DNA from: Demequina lutea
Lineage (GTDB): Bacteria > Actinomycetota > Actinomycetes > Actinomycetales > Demequinaceae
Direction of reading: 5' to 3'
DNA: 64,000 nt
NCBI RefSeq assembly: GCF_013409005.1
Contig: NZ_JACBZO010000001.1
Span: 2,232,001-2,296,000 of the forward strand
The position numbers were made by a program, and so were the translations under genes. Under the pieces are notes generated by a model. The model made no database searches. It saw nothing but the letters and a program-made list of their open reading frames with translations, and was not told the origin of the DNA. Below, in pieces: positions 53,486-61,468 of the stretch. The first letter of the stretch is position 1. Each line of letters opens with the position of its first letter.

Positions 53486-53593
53486 CCTGGAGCATGCGCC
53501 CTCCTGGTGCATGCGCGGGCGTAGCATCCAAGGGTCCCTGTCGACTCCTGACAAACTCATAGCCAGCGACATGTCCTGAGGTAATCACTACAC

Positions 53594-54112
53594 ATGAATC
53601 TGTACCTGCGCCTGATCTTCTTCCGTTTCCTGTCGAGTCGCCGCAGCCGGCTCTCCATGTGGGACACGGCCGTCACGCCCTTTCGTGTGACGCTGAGCGA
53701 CCTGGACCTGCTGGGCCACGTCAACAACTCCAAGTACCCCGCGATCATGGACCTGGCGCGCATCGACCTGATGATGCGGTCCGGGTGGTGGGACAAGTTC
53801 AGGCGCAAGGGTTGGTTCCCTGTGGTGGCTGGGCAGACGATCACGTATCGCAAGTCGCTCAAGCTGGGCCAACGCTTCGACGTGGAGAGCCGCATACTCG
53901 GCATGGACGAGCGCTGGTTCTACGTCCAGCAGGTGTTCCGCCGCGAGGACACCGTCTACGCCCACGCGCTGGTACGGGTGCGGTTCCTCAAGAAGAGCAG
54001 CGGCAGCGTGGAGCACGACGAGATGGGCGAGTTCGTGGGCGGATTCCCCGACTCGCTAGACGTCCCTGAGTGGATCCGTCAATGGACTGCGGCCACCAAG
54101 GACGCCGTCTAG
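53594..54112 (+). CDS. Hotdog-fold thioesterase-like protein
   Basis: 172 residues. SDLDLLGHVNNSKYPAIMDL is the hotdog active-site helix with Asp and HVNN; ITYRKSLKLGQRFDVES and VFRREDTVYAHALVRVRF complete the 4HBT_2 pattern, similar to mesenchymal/THEM6-like proteins. Probable acyl-CoA or acyl-ACP hydrolase. ATG, weak ribosome site. Confidence 0.85.
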   Translation: MNLYLRLIFFRFLSSRRSRLSMWDTAVTPFRVTLSDLDLLGHVNNSKYPAIMDLARIDLMMRSGWWDKFRRKGWFPVVAGQTITYRKSLKLGQRFDVESRILGMDERWFYVQQVFRREDTVYAHALVRVRFLKKSSGSVEHDEMGEFVGGFPDSLDVPEWIRQWTAATKDAV

Positions 54113-54313
54113 ACCTCGAAGCCCGCGCTCGCCGTCGCCACGGCACACCCAGATGTCGAGGATGTGAATGCCGTCGCCAGTCTCCGCCGCGAGGCATCGG
54201 CGACAACTAGGCGCAATTCCACCTCCGTGCCCGGAGCCAGCGCCAGCGCCAGCCTGACGATTACTATCAAACGAGAGCAGGTTGGCTGGGCATGGCACAG
54301 ACAGGGGGATGCG

Positions 54314-54625
54314 ATGAAAAGCAGGACGCGGCTCGCGGCGGGGAGCCTCGTCGGCGTTGTCCTGGCCATAACCCTGACGGCGTGTGGCAACAAGGGCGAC
54401 TTCAGCATCGACAACTCCGGCCCGGGCGACGTGACGGTGCTGACCGGTGACGAGGAGCTCATCGTCCCCGGTCAGGGTGGGCTCTCCGTTCTCGACTACG
54501 GCTGCACGCCGGGCGATGTCACGATCAGGTTTGCCTCCGGCCAGGAGGTGCTTCTCCACGGACCGGTGTGTCCAGACCAGCGCATCGTGGTCAGCGGAAG
54601 CACCGCCACCCTGGCGCCCGCCTGA
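54314..54625 (+). CDS. Small lipoprotein, function unknown
   Basis: 103 residues from ATG 54314 with GGGGGATGCG upstream. Signal peptide ending in lipobox LTAC. Mature part SIDNSGPGDVTVLTGDEELI is beta-rich, with two Cys (YGCTPG, GPVCPD). No family recognised. The preceding 200-bp stretch 54113-54313 has no supported gene. Confidence 0.65.
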   Translation: MKSRTRLAAGSLVGVVLAITLTACGNKGDFSIDNSGPGDVTVLTGDEELIVPGQGGLSVLDYGCTPGDVTIRFASGQEVLLHGPVCPDQRIVVSGSTATLAPA

Positions 54626-54697
54626 TTCGATGACCCGCAAACGGTTACGATCACTCATCAGTACCTTGCACCACACGCTACCTGATACGCTCGCGAT

Positions 54698-55036
54698 ATG
54701 GACAGCTCCGCAGACGCCGTTCTCACCCAGTTGCGCAAGGGCGTGCTGGAGTACTGCGTGCTCGCCTGCCTGAGGCAGCGACCGGCATACGGACTGGAAT
54801 TGGCCTCGCAGCTGACCGACGCGCGCCTACTCACCAGCGAGGGCACGCTCTACCCGCTGCTGTCGCGACTGCGCAAGCAGGGCCTCGTTGAGAGCACCTG
54901 GCAGGAATCGACATCGGGGCCACCGCGCCGCTACTACCAACTCACCGACCACGGCACCACCGCCCTGGCCGCGTTTGCCGAGACCTGGAGACCGTTCAGC
55001 GACGATGTTTCCGCCATCCTGGAGGACACCCCATGA
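54698..55036 (+). CDS. PadR family transcriptional regulator
   Basis: 112 residues. Winged helix: LEYCVLACLRQRPAYGLELA, EGTLYPLLSRLRKQGLVES and the wing GPPRRYYQLTDHG are diagnostic of PadR subgroup 2. ATG six bases after TACGCT (54686-54691), leaderless. The next gene overlaps by ATGA and encodes a membrane protein with a HAAS-type N-terminus, a common PadR partner. Confidence 0.92.
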   Translation: MDSSADAVLTQLRKGVLEYCVLACLRQRPAYGLELASQLTDARLLTSEGTLYPLLSRLRKQGLVESTWQESTSGPPRRYYQLTDHGTTALAAFAETWRPFSDDVSAILEDTP

Positions 55037-55659
55037 ACCAGACGCCGAGCGCCGGTCTCTCTCACCCCTTGGTCGCGGCGTACCTCAGCGACCTTGAACA
55101 GGCGTTGTCGTCCGTCGACCAGCAGGAACGCATCGACACGATCGCCTCCGTGCGCGAGCACCTGACGGATGCGCTCGGGGTTGATGGGCTCGGCGCCGAA
55201 GCCGAGCCGACAACCGAACGGGTAAAGGCCGTGCTTCACGAACTGGGTTCCGTGGAGCAGATCGCCGCTTCCGCCACTCCCTCATCCGCCGCCCCCGCTT
55301 CCATTCCACCCGCGTCAACACCGCCCTCATCAGCATCGCCCACCGGACAGAAGCAAGAGGGAGGATGGGCGGCACCCGCACTCTTGGCCGCATCGATCGT
55401 GTCGCTCGTGATCCCGCTGTTCGGGGCGGTGCTGGCGATCGGCTGCCTGGTTGCCGCCATCGTGCTTCTTCGAAGCGGAGCGCCACGCCGCGGCTTCCTG
55501 AAAGCGACCATGGCGGTTTCAATCGCCACCTTGGTTGTCAACGTCTTACTGGTGGCAGGTTCCCTCGCTCTATTCAACGTCAGAAGCGACGTCACCAGCG
55601 TCCCCGGCGAGCCGGTCCCGGCTTCCGCAAGCTACGCACCCGCCCCCAGCCAGGGCTGA
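55033..55659 (+). CDS. HAAS-type membrane protein, PadR partner
   Basis: 208 residues. The N-terminal HAAS/DUF1700-like helical domain reads HPLVAAYLSDLEQALSSVDQ then QERIDTIASVREHLTDALG. A Pro/Ala/Ser linker leads to two hydrophobic segments (LIPLFGAVLAIGCLVAAIV, IATLVVNVLLVAGSLAL). HAAS proteins are thought to pass membrane stress signals to PadR. Cotranslated with padR. Confidence 0.8.
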   Translation: MNQTPSAGLSHPLVAAYLSDLEQALSSVDQQERIDTIASVREHLTDALGVDGLGAEAEPTTERVKAVLHELGSVEQIAASATPSSAAPASIPPASTPPSSASPTGQKQEGGWAAPALLAASIVSLVIPLFGAVLAIGCLVAAIVLLRSGAPRRGFLKATMAVSIATLVVNVLLVAGSLALFNVRSDVTSVPGEPVPASASYAPAPSQG

Positions 55660-55706
55660 CGCTGGACTGGCTCGTCGACCCTCATTCGTCTGCTTAAAAT
55701 CGCCGG

Positions 55707-56522
55707 GTGAAGAACAGTCCCCAGTCATTGCCCACCCGCGTCCCCACCCTCAACGCGGCCCTGCGAGTCCCCGCAGTCACCGCCGTCTTCTGGATCGTTA
55801 AGGTACTCACCACCGGCGTGGGCGAGACCACGTCCGACTTCCTCGTGAAGACCTACAACCCCGTGCTGATGGTGCTGCTCGCCGGCGTCCTCTTTGCAGG
55901 ATGCTTCTTCATCCAGATTCGCGCGCGCCGCTATGTGCCGTGGAGGTACTGGCTGTTCGTGACCGCCGTCGCAGTCTTCGGCACCATGGTCGCCGACGTC
56001 ACGCACATCGTGCTGGCCGTGCCCTATGCGGTGTCCACGCCCACATTCGCGGTCGTTCTCGTTGCCGTGTTCTGGCTCTGGCGTCGCACCGAGGGCGACC
56101 TGTCGGTTCACTCGATCTTCACCCAGCGACGCGAACTGTTCTACTGGGCCGCCGTGCTCGCGACCTTCGCGCTCGGCACCGCCCTGGGCGATCTCACCGC
56201 CGTCACGTTCCACCTTGGCTACTTCGGCTCGGGAGTCATGTTCGCCGTGCTGTTCGCCGCACCCGGCATCGGCTATCGCATCGGACTGCCCGCGACCCTG
56301 AGCTTCTGGGCCGCCTACGTGGTCACCCGTCCGCTCGGGGCTTCGTTCGCCGACTGGGTCGCCGTCGAACACTCCCGCGGCGGGCTCGCGTGGGGCACCC
56401 GGCTGGTCAGCGTCATCGGGCTGCTCGTCATCGCGGCTTGCGTCGCCGGGCTGCAGGTGGCCTGGTCTCGCGCGAGGAGCGGCGAGCGGGCCGATGCCGT
56501 GGTCGGCGCCCTGCCTGCCTAG
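55707..56522 (+). CDS. COG4705/DUF347 membrane protein
   Basis: 271 residues, about eight transmembrane helices. A motif recurs that marks this family: KVLTTGVGETTSDFL, TALGDLTA, GASFADWVA, i.e. TxxGxxxxD near helix starts. Often annotated as membrane-anchored protein of unknown function. GTG six bases after TAAAAT (55695-55700), leaderless. The heliorhodopsin gene follows by 77 bp on the same strand. Confidence 0.85.
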   Translation: MKNSPQSLPTRVPTLNAALRVPAVTAVFWIVKVLTTGVGETTSDFLVKTYNPVLMVLLAGVLFAGCFFIQIRARRYVPWRYWLFVTAVAVFGTMVADVTHIVLAVPYAVSTPTFAVVLVAVFWLWRRTEGDLSVHSIFTQRRELFYWAAVLATFALGTALGDLTAVTFHLGYFGSGVMFAVLFAAPGIGYRIGLPATLSFWAAYVVTRPLGASFADWVAVEHSRGGLAWGTRLVSVIGLLVIAACVAGLQVAWSRARSGERADAVVGALPA

Positions 56523-56599
56523 TCGGGAATCCAGCGCAACTCGTCGTGGTTGTGTACGGTCAAGAGACACGTTCAACGACGAACGACTGAGGAGACCTC

Positions 56600-57358
56600 A
56601 TGGATGCCGCCCTGGCCAAGCTCCGACCATTCAACCTGGTAGCAGCCCTGCTTCACCTCGCGTCGATGGCGGCAATCCTGCTTCTCGCGAACGACGCCTC
56701 GCTCCCCGTGCGCGCCACGTACCTCAACGGCGCTCCCGGTTCCGACGCGTTCGGCGCGCCCGTCACGCTGATCAACATCAACATCGGCTACGCGGTGGCC
56801 GCCTTCCTGGCGCTGTCCGCGTTTTTCCATTTGCTGGTGATCTCGCCTGCGGCGTTCCCCCGTTACACGGCGGGACTGCGCCAGCACCACAACACGTTCA
56901 GGTGGGTCGAGTACTCGCTCTCGTCGTCCATCATGATCTTCCTGATACTGCAGCTCAACGGCGTATCGGACTACGCCGCGCTCGCCGGACTGTTCGCGGT
57001 CAACGCCAGCATGATCCTGTTTGGATGGCTCCAGGAGCGCTACACCACCCCGGGCGACGGGGACCTGCTGCCCTTCATCTTCGGCAGCATGGTCGGCATC
57101 GTCCCGTGGCTCATCATCGTGATCAACCTCATCGGGCCTGGCAGCACCAGCAATGCCACACCGCCAGGCTTCGTCTACGGCATCATCATGTCGCTGTTCG
57201 TGTTCTTCAACGGCTTCGCCATCGTGCAATGGAAGCAGTACCGGGCCAAGGGCAAGTGGGCCGACTACCTGCGCGGGGAGCGCGCCTACATCGTGCTGAG
57301 CCTCGTCGCGAAGACGCTGCTCGCATGGCAGGTGTTCGCGGGGGCGCTCGCCTCATAG
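56600..57358 (+). CDS. Heliorhodopsin
   Basis: 252 residues, seven transmembrane helices. The TM7 motif SLVAKTLLAWQ carries retinal-binding Lys238 (codon at 57311-57313). TM3 reads FRWVEYSLSSSIMIF with Glu104 as the Schiff-base counterion; His19 in AALLHLASM and His77 in SAFFHLLVI match the His pair of known heliorhodopsins. The family has inverted topology (N-terminus inside) and acts as a slow light sensor rather than a pump. ATG with GAGGAG six bases upstream. No carotenoid cleavage or retinal genes are in the window, so retinal must be made elsewhere or scavenged. Confidence 0.95.
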   Translation: MDAALAKLRPFNLVAALLHLASMAAILLLANDASLPVRATYLNGAPGSDAFGAPVTLININIGYAVAAFLALSAFFHLLVISPAAFPRYTAGLRQHHNTFRWVEYSLSSSIMIFLILQLNGVSDYAALAGLFAVNASMILFGWLQERYTTPGDGDLLPFIFGSMVGIVPWLIIVINLIGPGSTSNATPPGFVYGIIMSLFVFFNGFAIVQWKQYRAKGKWADYLRGERAYIVLSLVAKTLLAWQVFAGALAS

Positions 57359-57406
57359 TCGCCCTCGCGACGGGCGGCGGAAGGTCGCCAACGCTACGCT
57401 CCAAGC

Positions 57407-58042
57407 ATGACGGCTCAGCCCACACATGTTCCGGGCACACCCACGCTGGGTGTTCCCGCGCAACGGGGCCTCGGCATCGCGATCCTGGTGGTGACTGGCC
57501 TGATCACGGCGCAGGCAATCGTCCTCGGCGTCGCGGTGGCCACGGGGAATCCATACGTCCACACAGCGGGGACGAACTTCCCCTTTGACTCGTCGGCAGG
57601 GGTCGGCCTGCTTGGGGTTCTCGCCTGGCTACTCGTGGCGCAGTGGATGGCCACCGCCGCTCGCGCCGCCGCGGCAGACGGCTACTACGTGAAGCATCGG
57701 CCGTGGGTGGCATGGTGGGGCTGGGTGATCCCCATCTGGAACCTCTGGGCGCCCTATAGGTACATGAAGGACGCGACCCAGGGCTTCCCCCTACGCTACG
57801 TCGGGCTCTGGTGGGCCGCCTGGCTCTTTGGCACCCTCACTCTCGCATATTCCGGCGAGTCCACCACCATCGATGGGGTGGTGACCCAGACTCAGACGTT
57901 AGCGTCGGCGCCGTTCAACGCGCTAGCCCTGACGGTGTCGTGGCTCCTCTTTGCGCGCATCGTCTGGACCGTAAGCCAGGGAGCCCAGGGCGCGTCCGTG
58001 AGTGGGGCGCCCACCACGACACCCCTTCCCTGGCTGCCCTAG
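57407..58042 (+). CDS. DUF4328 membrane protein
   Basis: 211 residues with about four helices. ADGYYVKHRPWVAWWGWVIP then IWNLWAPYRYMKD is the DUF4328 core. Function unknown. ATG six bases after TACGCT (57395-57400), leaderless, so it is transcribed apart from the heliorhodopsin gene. Stop overlaps the convergent DsbA-like gene end by 4 bp. Confidence 0.85.
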   Translation: MTAQPTHVPGTPTLGVPAQRGLGIAILVVTGLITAQAIVLGVAVATGNPYVHTAGTNFPFDSSAGVGLLGVLAWLLVAQWMATAARAAAADGYYVKHRPWVAWWGWVIPIWNLWAPYRYMKDATQGFPLRYVGLWWAAWLFGTLTLAYSGESTTIDGVVTQTQTLASAPFNALALTVSWLLFARIVWTVSQGAQGASVSGAPTTTPLPWLP

Positions 58043-58695
58043 GACGTCGCAGCGGCCTCGGCCGAGCGCGCCTCTGCTGATCGACGCAGTGCGTCCGCAA
58101 ACGTGCGCACAGGCTGCGCGCCCGACACGGCAAACTTCCGGTCGAACACGAAGAATGGCACGCCGGTGGCGCCCAGCGCGGCCGCCTCGTCGATGTCCGC
58201 CTGCACCGCGTCGTCGTACTTGTCGGAAGCGAGCACGGCGCGCACCTCGTCGGCGTCGAGCCCCACCTCGACGGCCATGGCGACCAGCGTGTCGGCATCG
58301 TCCACAATGGCACCCTCGGTGAACTGGCCGCGCATCAGGCGGTCCTTCATCTCGTTACCAAGCCCGTGGTCCTGCGCCAGATGCAACACCCGATGGGCGT
58401 CACGCGTATTCGCCTGCATGTACTTGTCGAAGCGGTACTCGAGGCCCTCGGCGGCACCCAGGTCGATGAGCCGCTGGTTCATCTCGGTGATGCGCTCGGG
58501 GGTGGTGTTGAACTTCTTCGCGAGCGCCTCGCCGTGCGGCGTGTGCTGGCCGTGGGGAATCGTGGGGTCAAGCTGGAAGCTGTGCCACACCACGGCGACA
58601 TCCTCGCCCGATGCCTCAATTGCGGCTTCCAGGCGGTGCTTGCCCAGGTAACACCAGCGACACGCCACATCGGACCAGACATCAACGGTGATCAT
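58039..58695 (-). CDS. DsbA-family oxidoreductase (FrnE type)
   Basis: 218 residues from ATG 58695 with GGAGG five bases upstream. No signal peptide, so cytoplasmic. Thioredoxin-fold start ITVDVWSDVACRWCYLGKHR with a CRWC active site, an inserted helical domain and the cis-Pro loop GATGVPFFVFDRKFAVSGAQ. Similar to FrnE/2-hydroxychromene isomerase-type DSBA proteins linked to oxidative stress. A terminator-like stem-loop lies about 60 bp upstream. Confidence 0.9.
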   Translation of the reverse strand: MITVDVWSDVACRWCYLGKHRLEAAIEASGEDVAVVWHSFQLDPTIPHGQHTPHGEALAKKFNTTPERITEMNQRLIDLGAAEGLEYRFDKYMQANTRDAHRVLHLAQDHGLGNEMKDRLMRGQFTEGAIVDDADTLVAMAVEVGLDADEVRAVLASDKYDDAVQADIDEAAALGATGVPFFVFDRKFAVSGAQPVRTFADALRRSAEARSAEAAATS

Positions 58696-58755
58696 GGAAC
58701 CTCCAGGTGGCGCGGCTCCTGTGCCTGCGCTGAGGCTTGCCGGGGGCAAAAATTA

Positions 58756-58787
58756 AGGAGGTTCGCCAGGGACATTGCGAACCTCCT
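58756..58787 (-). terminator. Terminator or attenuator before the DsbA-like gene
   Basis: Perfect 11-bp stem AGGAGGTTCGC / GCGAACCTCCT with a 10-nt loop; on the minus strand followed by TTAATTTTTG. It would end the uraD-like transcript, or attenuate a transcript leading into the DsbA-like gene if its promoter lies further up (see 58901-58920). Confidence 0.8.
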
Positions 58788-58900
58788 GCACGCATCAACC
58801 GCAGTGGTGCCAGGCGTATTCCCGCGATCCGCGCATCGGGTGCGAATCGTGCGTGAATCCCTCGCGCCACACCGCCTCTACCCGGTATGTCCTCGGCGAA

Positions 58901-58920
58901 TTCATTAACACGTTAACGAA
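58901..58920. promoter_or_regulatory. AT-rich 20-bp palindrome
   Basis: TTCATTAACACGTTAACGAA: 9-bp arms with one mismatch, in a 213-bp gap with no gene (58788-59000). Looks like a repressor operator; which gene it serves is unclear. Confidence 0.5.
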
Positions 58921-59000
58921 TGCACCAAACATCACCCGATCCTCGCAACCCCCTTGGAGTCCGCCCCTGCGCGATCCGTGGGCGGTGATGTGACTGTGGC

Positions 59001-59450
59001 TCAGGCCGCGGCGAACTCTGCCGCGTACAGCTCGCGCAGTCGCACGAGCGCGATCCCACGCAACTGATCAGCGACCTCGGCGAGTTCCGCCGCGGGGCTG
59101 TTCTCCAGCCGACGCTCGAGTTCAGCCACGATCTGCTCGACGGAGCGGCCATCGGCGCGAATGGCGAAGACCCGGCCGTAGCGCTCCTCGTACGCCGCTA
59201 ATCCCAGCTTGCCGCGGCGGTTCAGGTCGGCGTCAACGGGCGCTTCAACCGCGAGCAGCGACTCGGACATTCGCGGGACGCCGACGAGCGCCTCGTCCAC
59301 CTCGGCCTCGGTGAGCGGCGTCGCAGCCGCAACGGCAGAGCGCTCAAGCCCCAGCATCGTGTCGAAGGGATGCCCCGCAAGGGCATCGGCCCAGCGCTCG
59401 ACGCGCAGGCAGGTCAGCAGGGACTCACGATCGGGTTTCACCATCTTCAT
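59001..59450 (-). CDS. OHCU decarboxylase-like protein
   Basis: 149 residues. ALAGHPFDTMLGLERSAVAA and the helices to VADQLRGIALVRLREL match the OHCU decarboxylase (UraD) fold of ureide catabolism. The usual HPRIG/HPDLAG block reads GVPRMSE, so the catalytic His is missing here. It may have lost activity or changed function. No uricase or allantoinase genes nearby. Confidence 0.7.
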   Translation of the reverse strand: MKMVKPDRESLLTCLRVERWADALAGHPFDTMLGLERSAVAAATPLTEAEVDEALVGVPRMSESLLAVEAPVDADLNRRGKLGLAAYEERYGRVFAIRADGRSVEQIVAELERRLENSPAAELAEVADQLRGIALVRLRELYAAEFAAA

Positions 59451-59499
59451 AGACTACTGGTGCGGGCTTCGCGCGATTGATGCCCGCCCCCTCCGGAAG

Positions 59500-59558
59500 T
59501 GGCTCAATCTGTACCGGTTTTTGCCCCTGATCGGCCGCCAATGGCTCAATCCGTACCG
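59500..59558 (+). repeat. 59-bp repeat, copy A of inverted pair
   Basis: Matches the reverse complement of 61324-61382 at 50 of 59 positions. Begins and ends with the same 17-mer family TGGCTCAATCYGTACCG. The gap 59451-59651 holds only this. Confidence 0.85.
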
Positions 59559-59651
59559 CCTCCCGACCGCCTACCGACCGCCTACCGAACGTCGCGATCG
59601 GACGGCCGGACATCGCTGACTACCAGCAACGCCCGGGCCCACCTGCTGAGG

Positions 59652-60170
59652 TCAGTTGCCGATCGGGTCACCTGCGGGCGAGAGCACCCACCACGCGTCG
59701 CCGACGCTCTGGCCGCTGGTTTGTCCTGGCGCCGTGTCGCCGACGTAGTAGTAAAGCGGCCAGCCGTTGAGAGTCATCTGCGGCGTACCGTCCACGCCCG
59801 TGATCATGCCCACTTGGCCAGTAATGCCTGGGAATGCTGGCTCGGACTTGGCGCCTGGTACGGCCAGCCAGTTCCTGGCGCACTGACCTGTGCAGGTGGA
59901 CGCCCCGCTGCCCTGGACATCGCTGCCGTACTCGTAGACGGTCAGGCCTTTGCCGTCGACGACGATCGTGCCGAGCGACGTGACGGCCGTGCCGAGTGTG
60001 ACTGCGGCATTGGTCGTACCCGCCGTCGGGGCAGGGGCGCTCGTGGCCGGAGTGTTCGCGACGAGTCCGCCAACGGCGGATTCGTCATTACCCTTCTCAG
60101 CCGAGCATGCGGACAAACCCAAAACCGCGATCGAGGCGATGGCTATGCCGACACCGAGTTTCCACTTCAC
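59652..60170 (-). CDS. COG4315-type lipoprotein
   Basis: 172 residues from GTG 60170 (AAGGAA eight bases upstream). Signal peptide ends in LSAC. Two copies of the secreted-repeat pattern: TIVVDGKGLTVYEYGSDVQG with CTGQCARNWLAV, and GTPQMTLNGWPLYYYVGDTA with GDAWWVLSPAG. This COG4315 family of predicted lipoproteins is common in actinomycetes; function unknown, possibly haem or redox related. Confidence 0.88.
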   Translation of the reverse strand: MKWKLGVGIAIASIAVLGLSACSAEKGNDESAVGGLVANTPATSAPAPTAGTTNAAVTLGTAVTSLGTIVVDGKGLTVYEYGSDVQGSGASTCTGQCARNWLAVPGAKSEPAFPGITGQVGMITGVDGTPQMTLNGWPLYYYVGDTAPGQTSGQSVGDAWWVLSPAGDPIGN

Positions 60171-60306
60171 GGGGGATTTCCTTTCGATCAACATGACCGC
60201 GGGCACGGTCACTGAGGAAACGACGCAAGGTCCCCCTAGGTTCACCGAATTTGCCGAACGGTCCACTATCAGGTGATTCATCCGTTCTGTCGGCCGCGGC
60301 TCGCGC

Positions 60307-61266
60307 CTACTCCGTCGCTGCGGGAGACTTCGTGTCCAGCGAGTACTTCTTGATTACCGCGGCACACAACTCCGGCGGGAAGTCCACCGAGCCAGCGACC
60401 GTGTTGAGCTGAATGCCGACTCCGTCCTTGACGATGGCGAAGATGTGCTTGCCCTTGACGGACATCGCGAACTGAGCCACATCGCTCGAACGAGCCGCGG
60501 CCTCGTACGACGTGGCAACGACCAGGCGCGGGATGCCATCAACCATCCCGATCACCGGGGTGAATCCGCCGCCGCCCTTGGGCTCGTCGGGGGTGGGAAT
60601 CACCACCTTTGCTTCCATGAGCGCGGCCACCAGATCGTCGATGCTTGCCACACCCGACCTCACCCGATTCGCCAATCTTTCCAGGGACAATGACACCTCG
60701 CGAGACTCGATCGTCTCCCTGATCGACGCCAGCATTGGCGGGATGAGACCAAACTTTCCGGCCCCAGTTTCCACCACGAGGCCCAGGTCGGCACGCAGCG
60801 TCCCGATGACCTCCTTGCCGGTCATCGTCGCAAATTCGGGTGCGATGTCGCGCACGTGAGCGGCGGCGTCCATGGAGGTGAAGACGGCGACGTAGACCAC
60901 GCCTTCGACCTCGGTCATGACCGCGCCGATCGCGGGTTTGCCATCGGCGTCGACACCCATCGGCACCTGGAGCTCGGCCGCGAGCAGTGTCTCGATGAGC
61001 GCGACGACGGACTCTTGGTCCTGACGTCCGGAGGCGATGATCGCCTCGACCACTTGGGCCTTGCTCAGATCATCGAGGTTCTCGGGCACGATGCTCGAGT
61101 CGCTGGTCACGTCGATGTCCGCCGGAGCAACTTCCGCCTCGGTCGCGGGGAGGTCGCCAGCGTCGACTGGGACGTCGTCGGCTGAGACCTCGTCGGCTGA
61201 GACGTCCGGAGTCGAGTCCGTCTCGGGGGCAGTGTGAGCGGCCTTGCGGCGGAAGAGTCGAGGCAT
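60307..61266 (-). CDS. SseB family protein, two tandem domains
   Basis: 319 residues from ATG 61266. An acidic linker (about 10-70) is followed by two SseB domains: GVVYVAVFTSMDAAAHVRDI and GIPRLVVATSYEAAARSSDV are equivalent segments. A TACGGT box 7 nt before the ATG again gives a leaderless start. Function of the family in actinomycetes is unclear; no type III secretion genes are present. Confidence 0.8.
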   Translation of the reverse strand: MPRLFRRKAAHTAPETDSTPDVSADEVSADDVPVDAGDLPATEAEVAPADIDVTSDSSIVPENLDDLSKAQVVEAIIASGRQDQESVVALIETLLAAELQVPMGVDADGKPAIGAVMTEVEGVVYVAVFTSMDAAAHVRDIAPEFATMTGKEVIGTLRADLGLVVETGAGKFGLIPPMLASIRETIESREVSLSLERLANRVRSGVASIDDLVAALMEAKVVIPTPDEPKGGGGFTPVIGMVDGIPRLVVATSYEAAARSSDVAQFAMSVKGKHIFAIVKDGVGIQLNTVAGSVDFPPELCAAVIKKYSLDTKSPAATE

Positions 61267-61323
61267 ATATACCACCGTAGCAACCACAGCGTCGGCGGCG
61301 AGCCCGTGCCGCCAGGGGTGCGC

Positions 61324-61382
61324 CGGAACGGATTGCGCCACTGGCGGACGATCAGGGCCCAAAACCGGTACGGATCAAGCCA
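61324..61382 (-). repeat. 59-bp repeat, copy B of inverted pair
   Basis: Reverse-complement partner of 59500-59558; the two enclose the COG4315 lipoprotein gene and the SseB-type gene. The gap between SseB gene and amidase (61267-61468) has nothing else recognised. Confidence 0.85.
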
Positions 61383-61468
61383 TCTCGATGGGAGGGGCCG
61401 GTGACACCGTGGCGGGCGTGTCGCCGGGGGGATCGGCACGGGCGCGGGCACCGGCGCGGGCGGGGAAC

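Noticed and set aside
54109-54462. Minus-strand frame ending VRLALALAPGTEVELRLVVA then a plausible tail
   Set aside because: The C-terminal part looks protein-like, but the N-terminal part is antisense to a lipoprotein gene and there is no start signal; may be a decayed fragment, not claimed.
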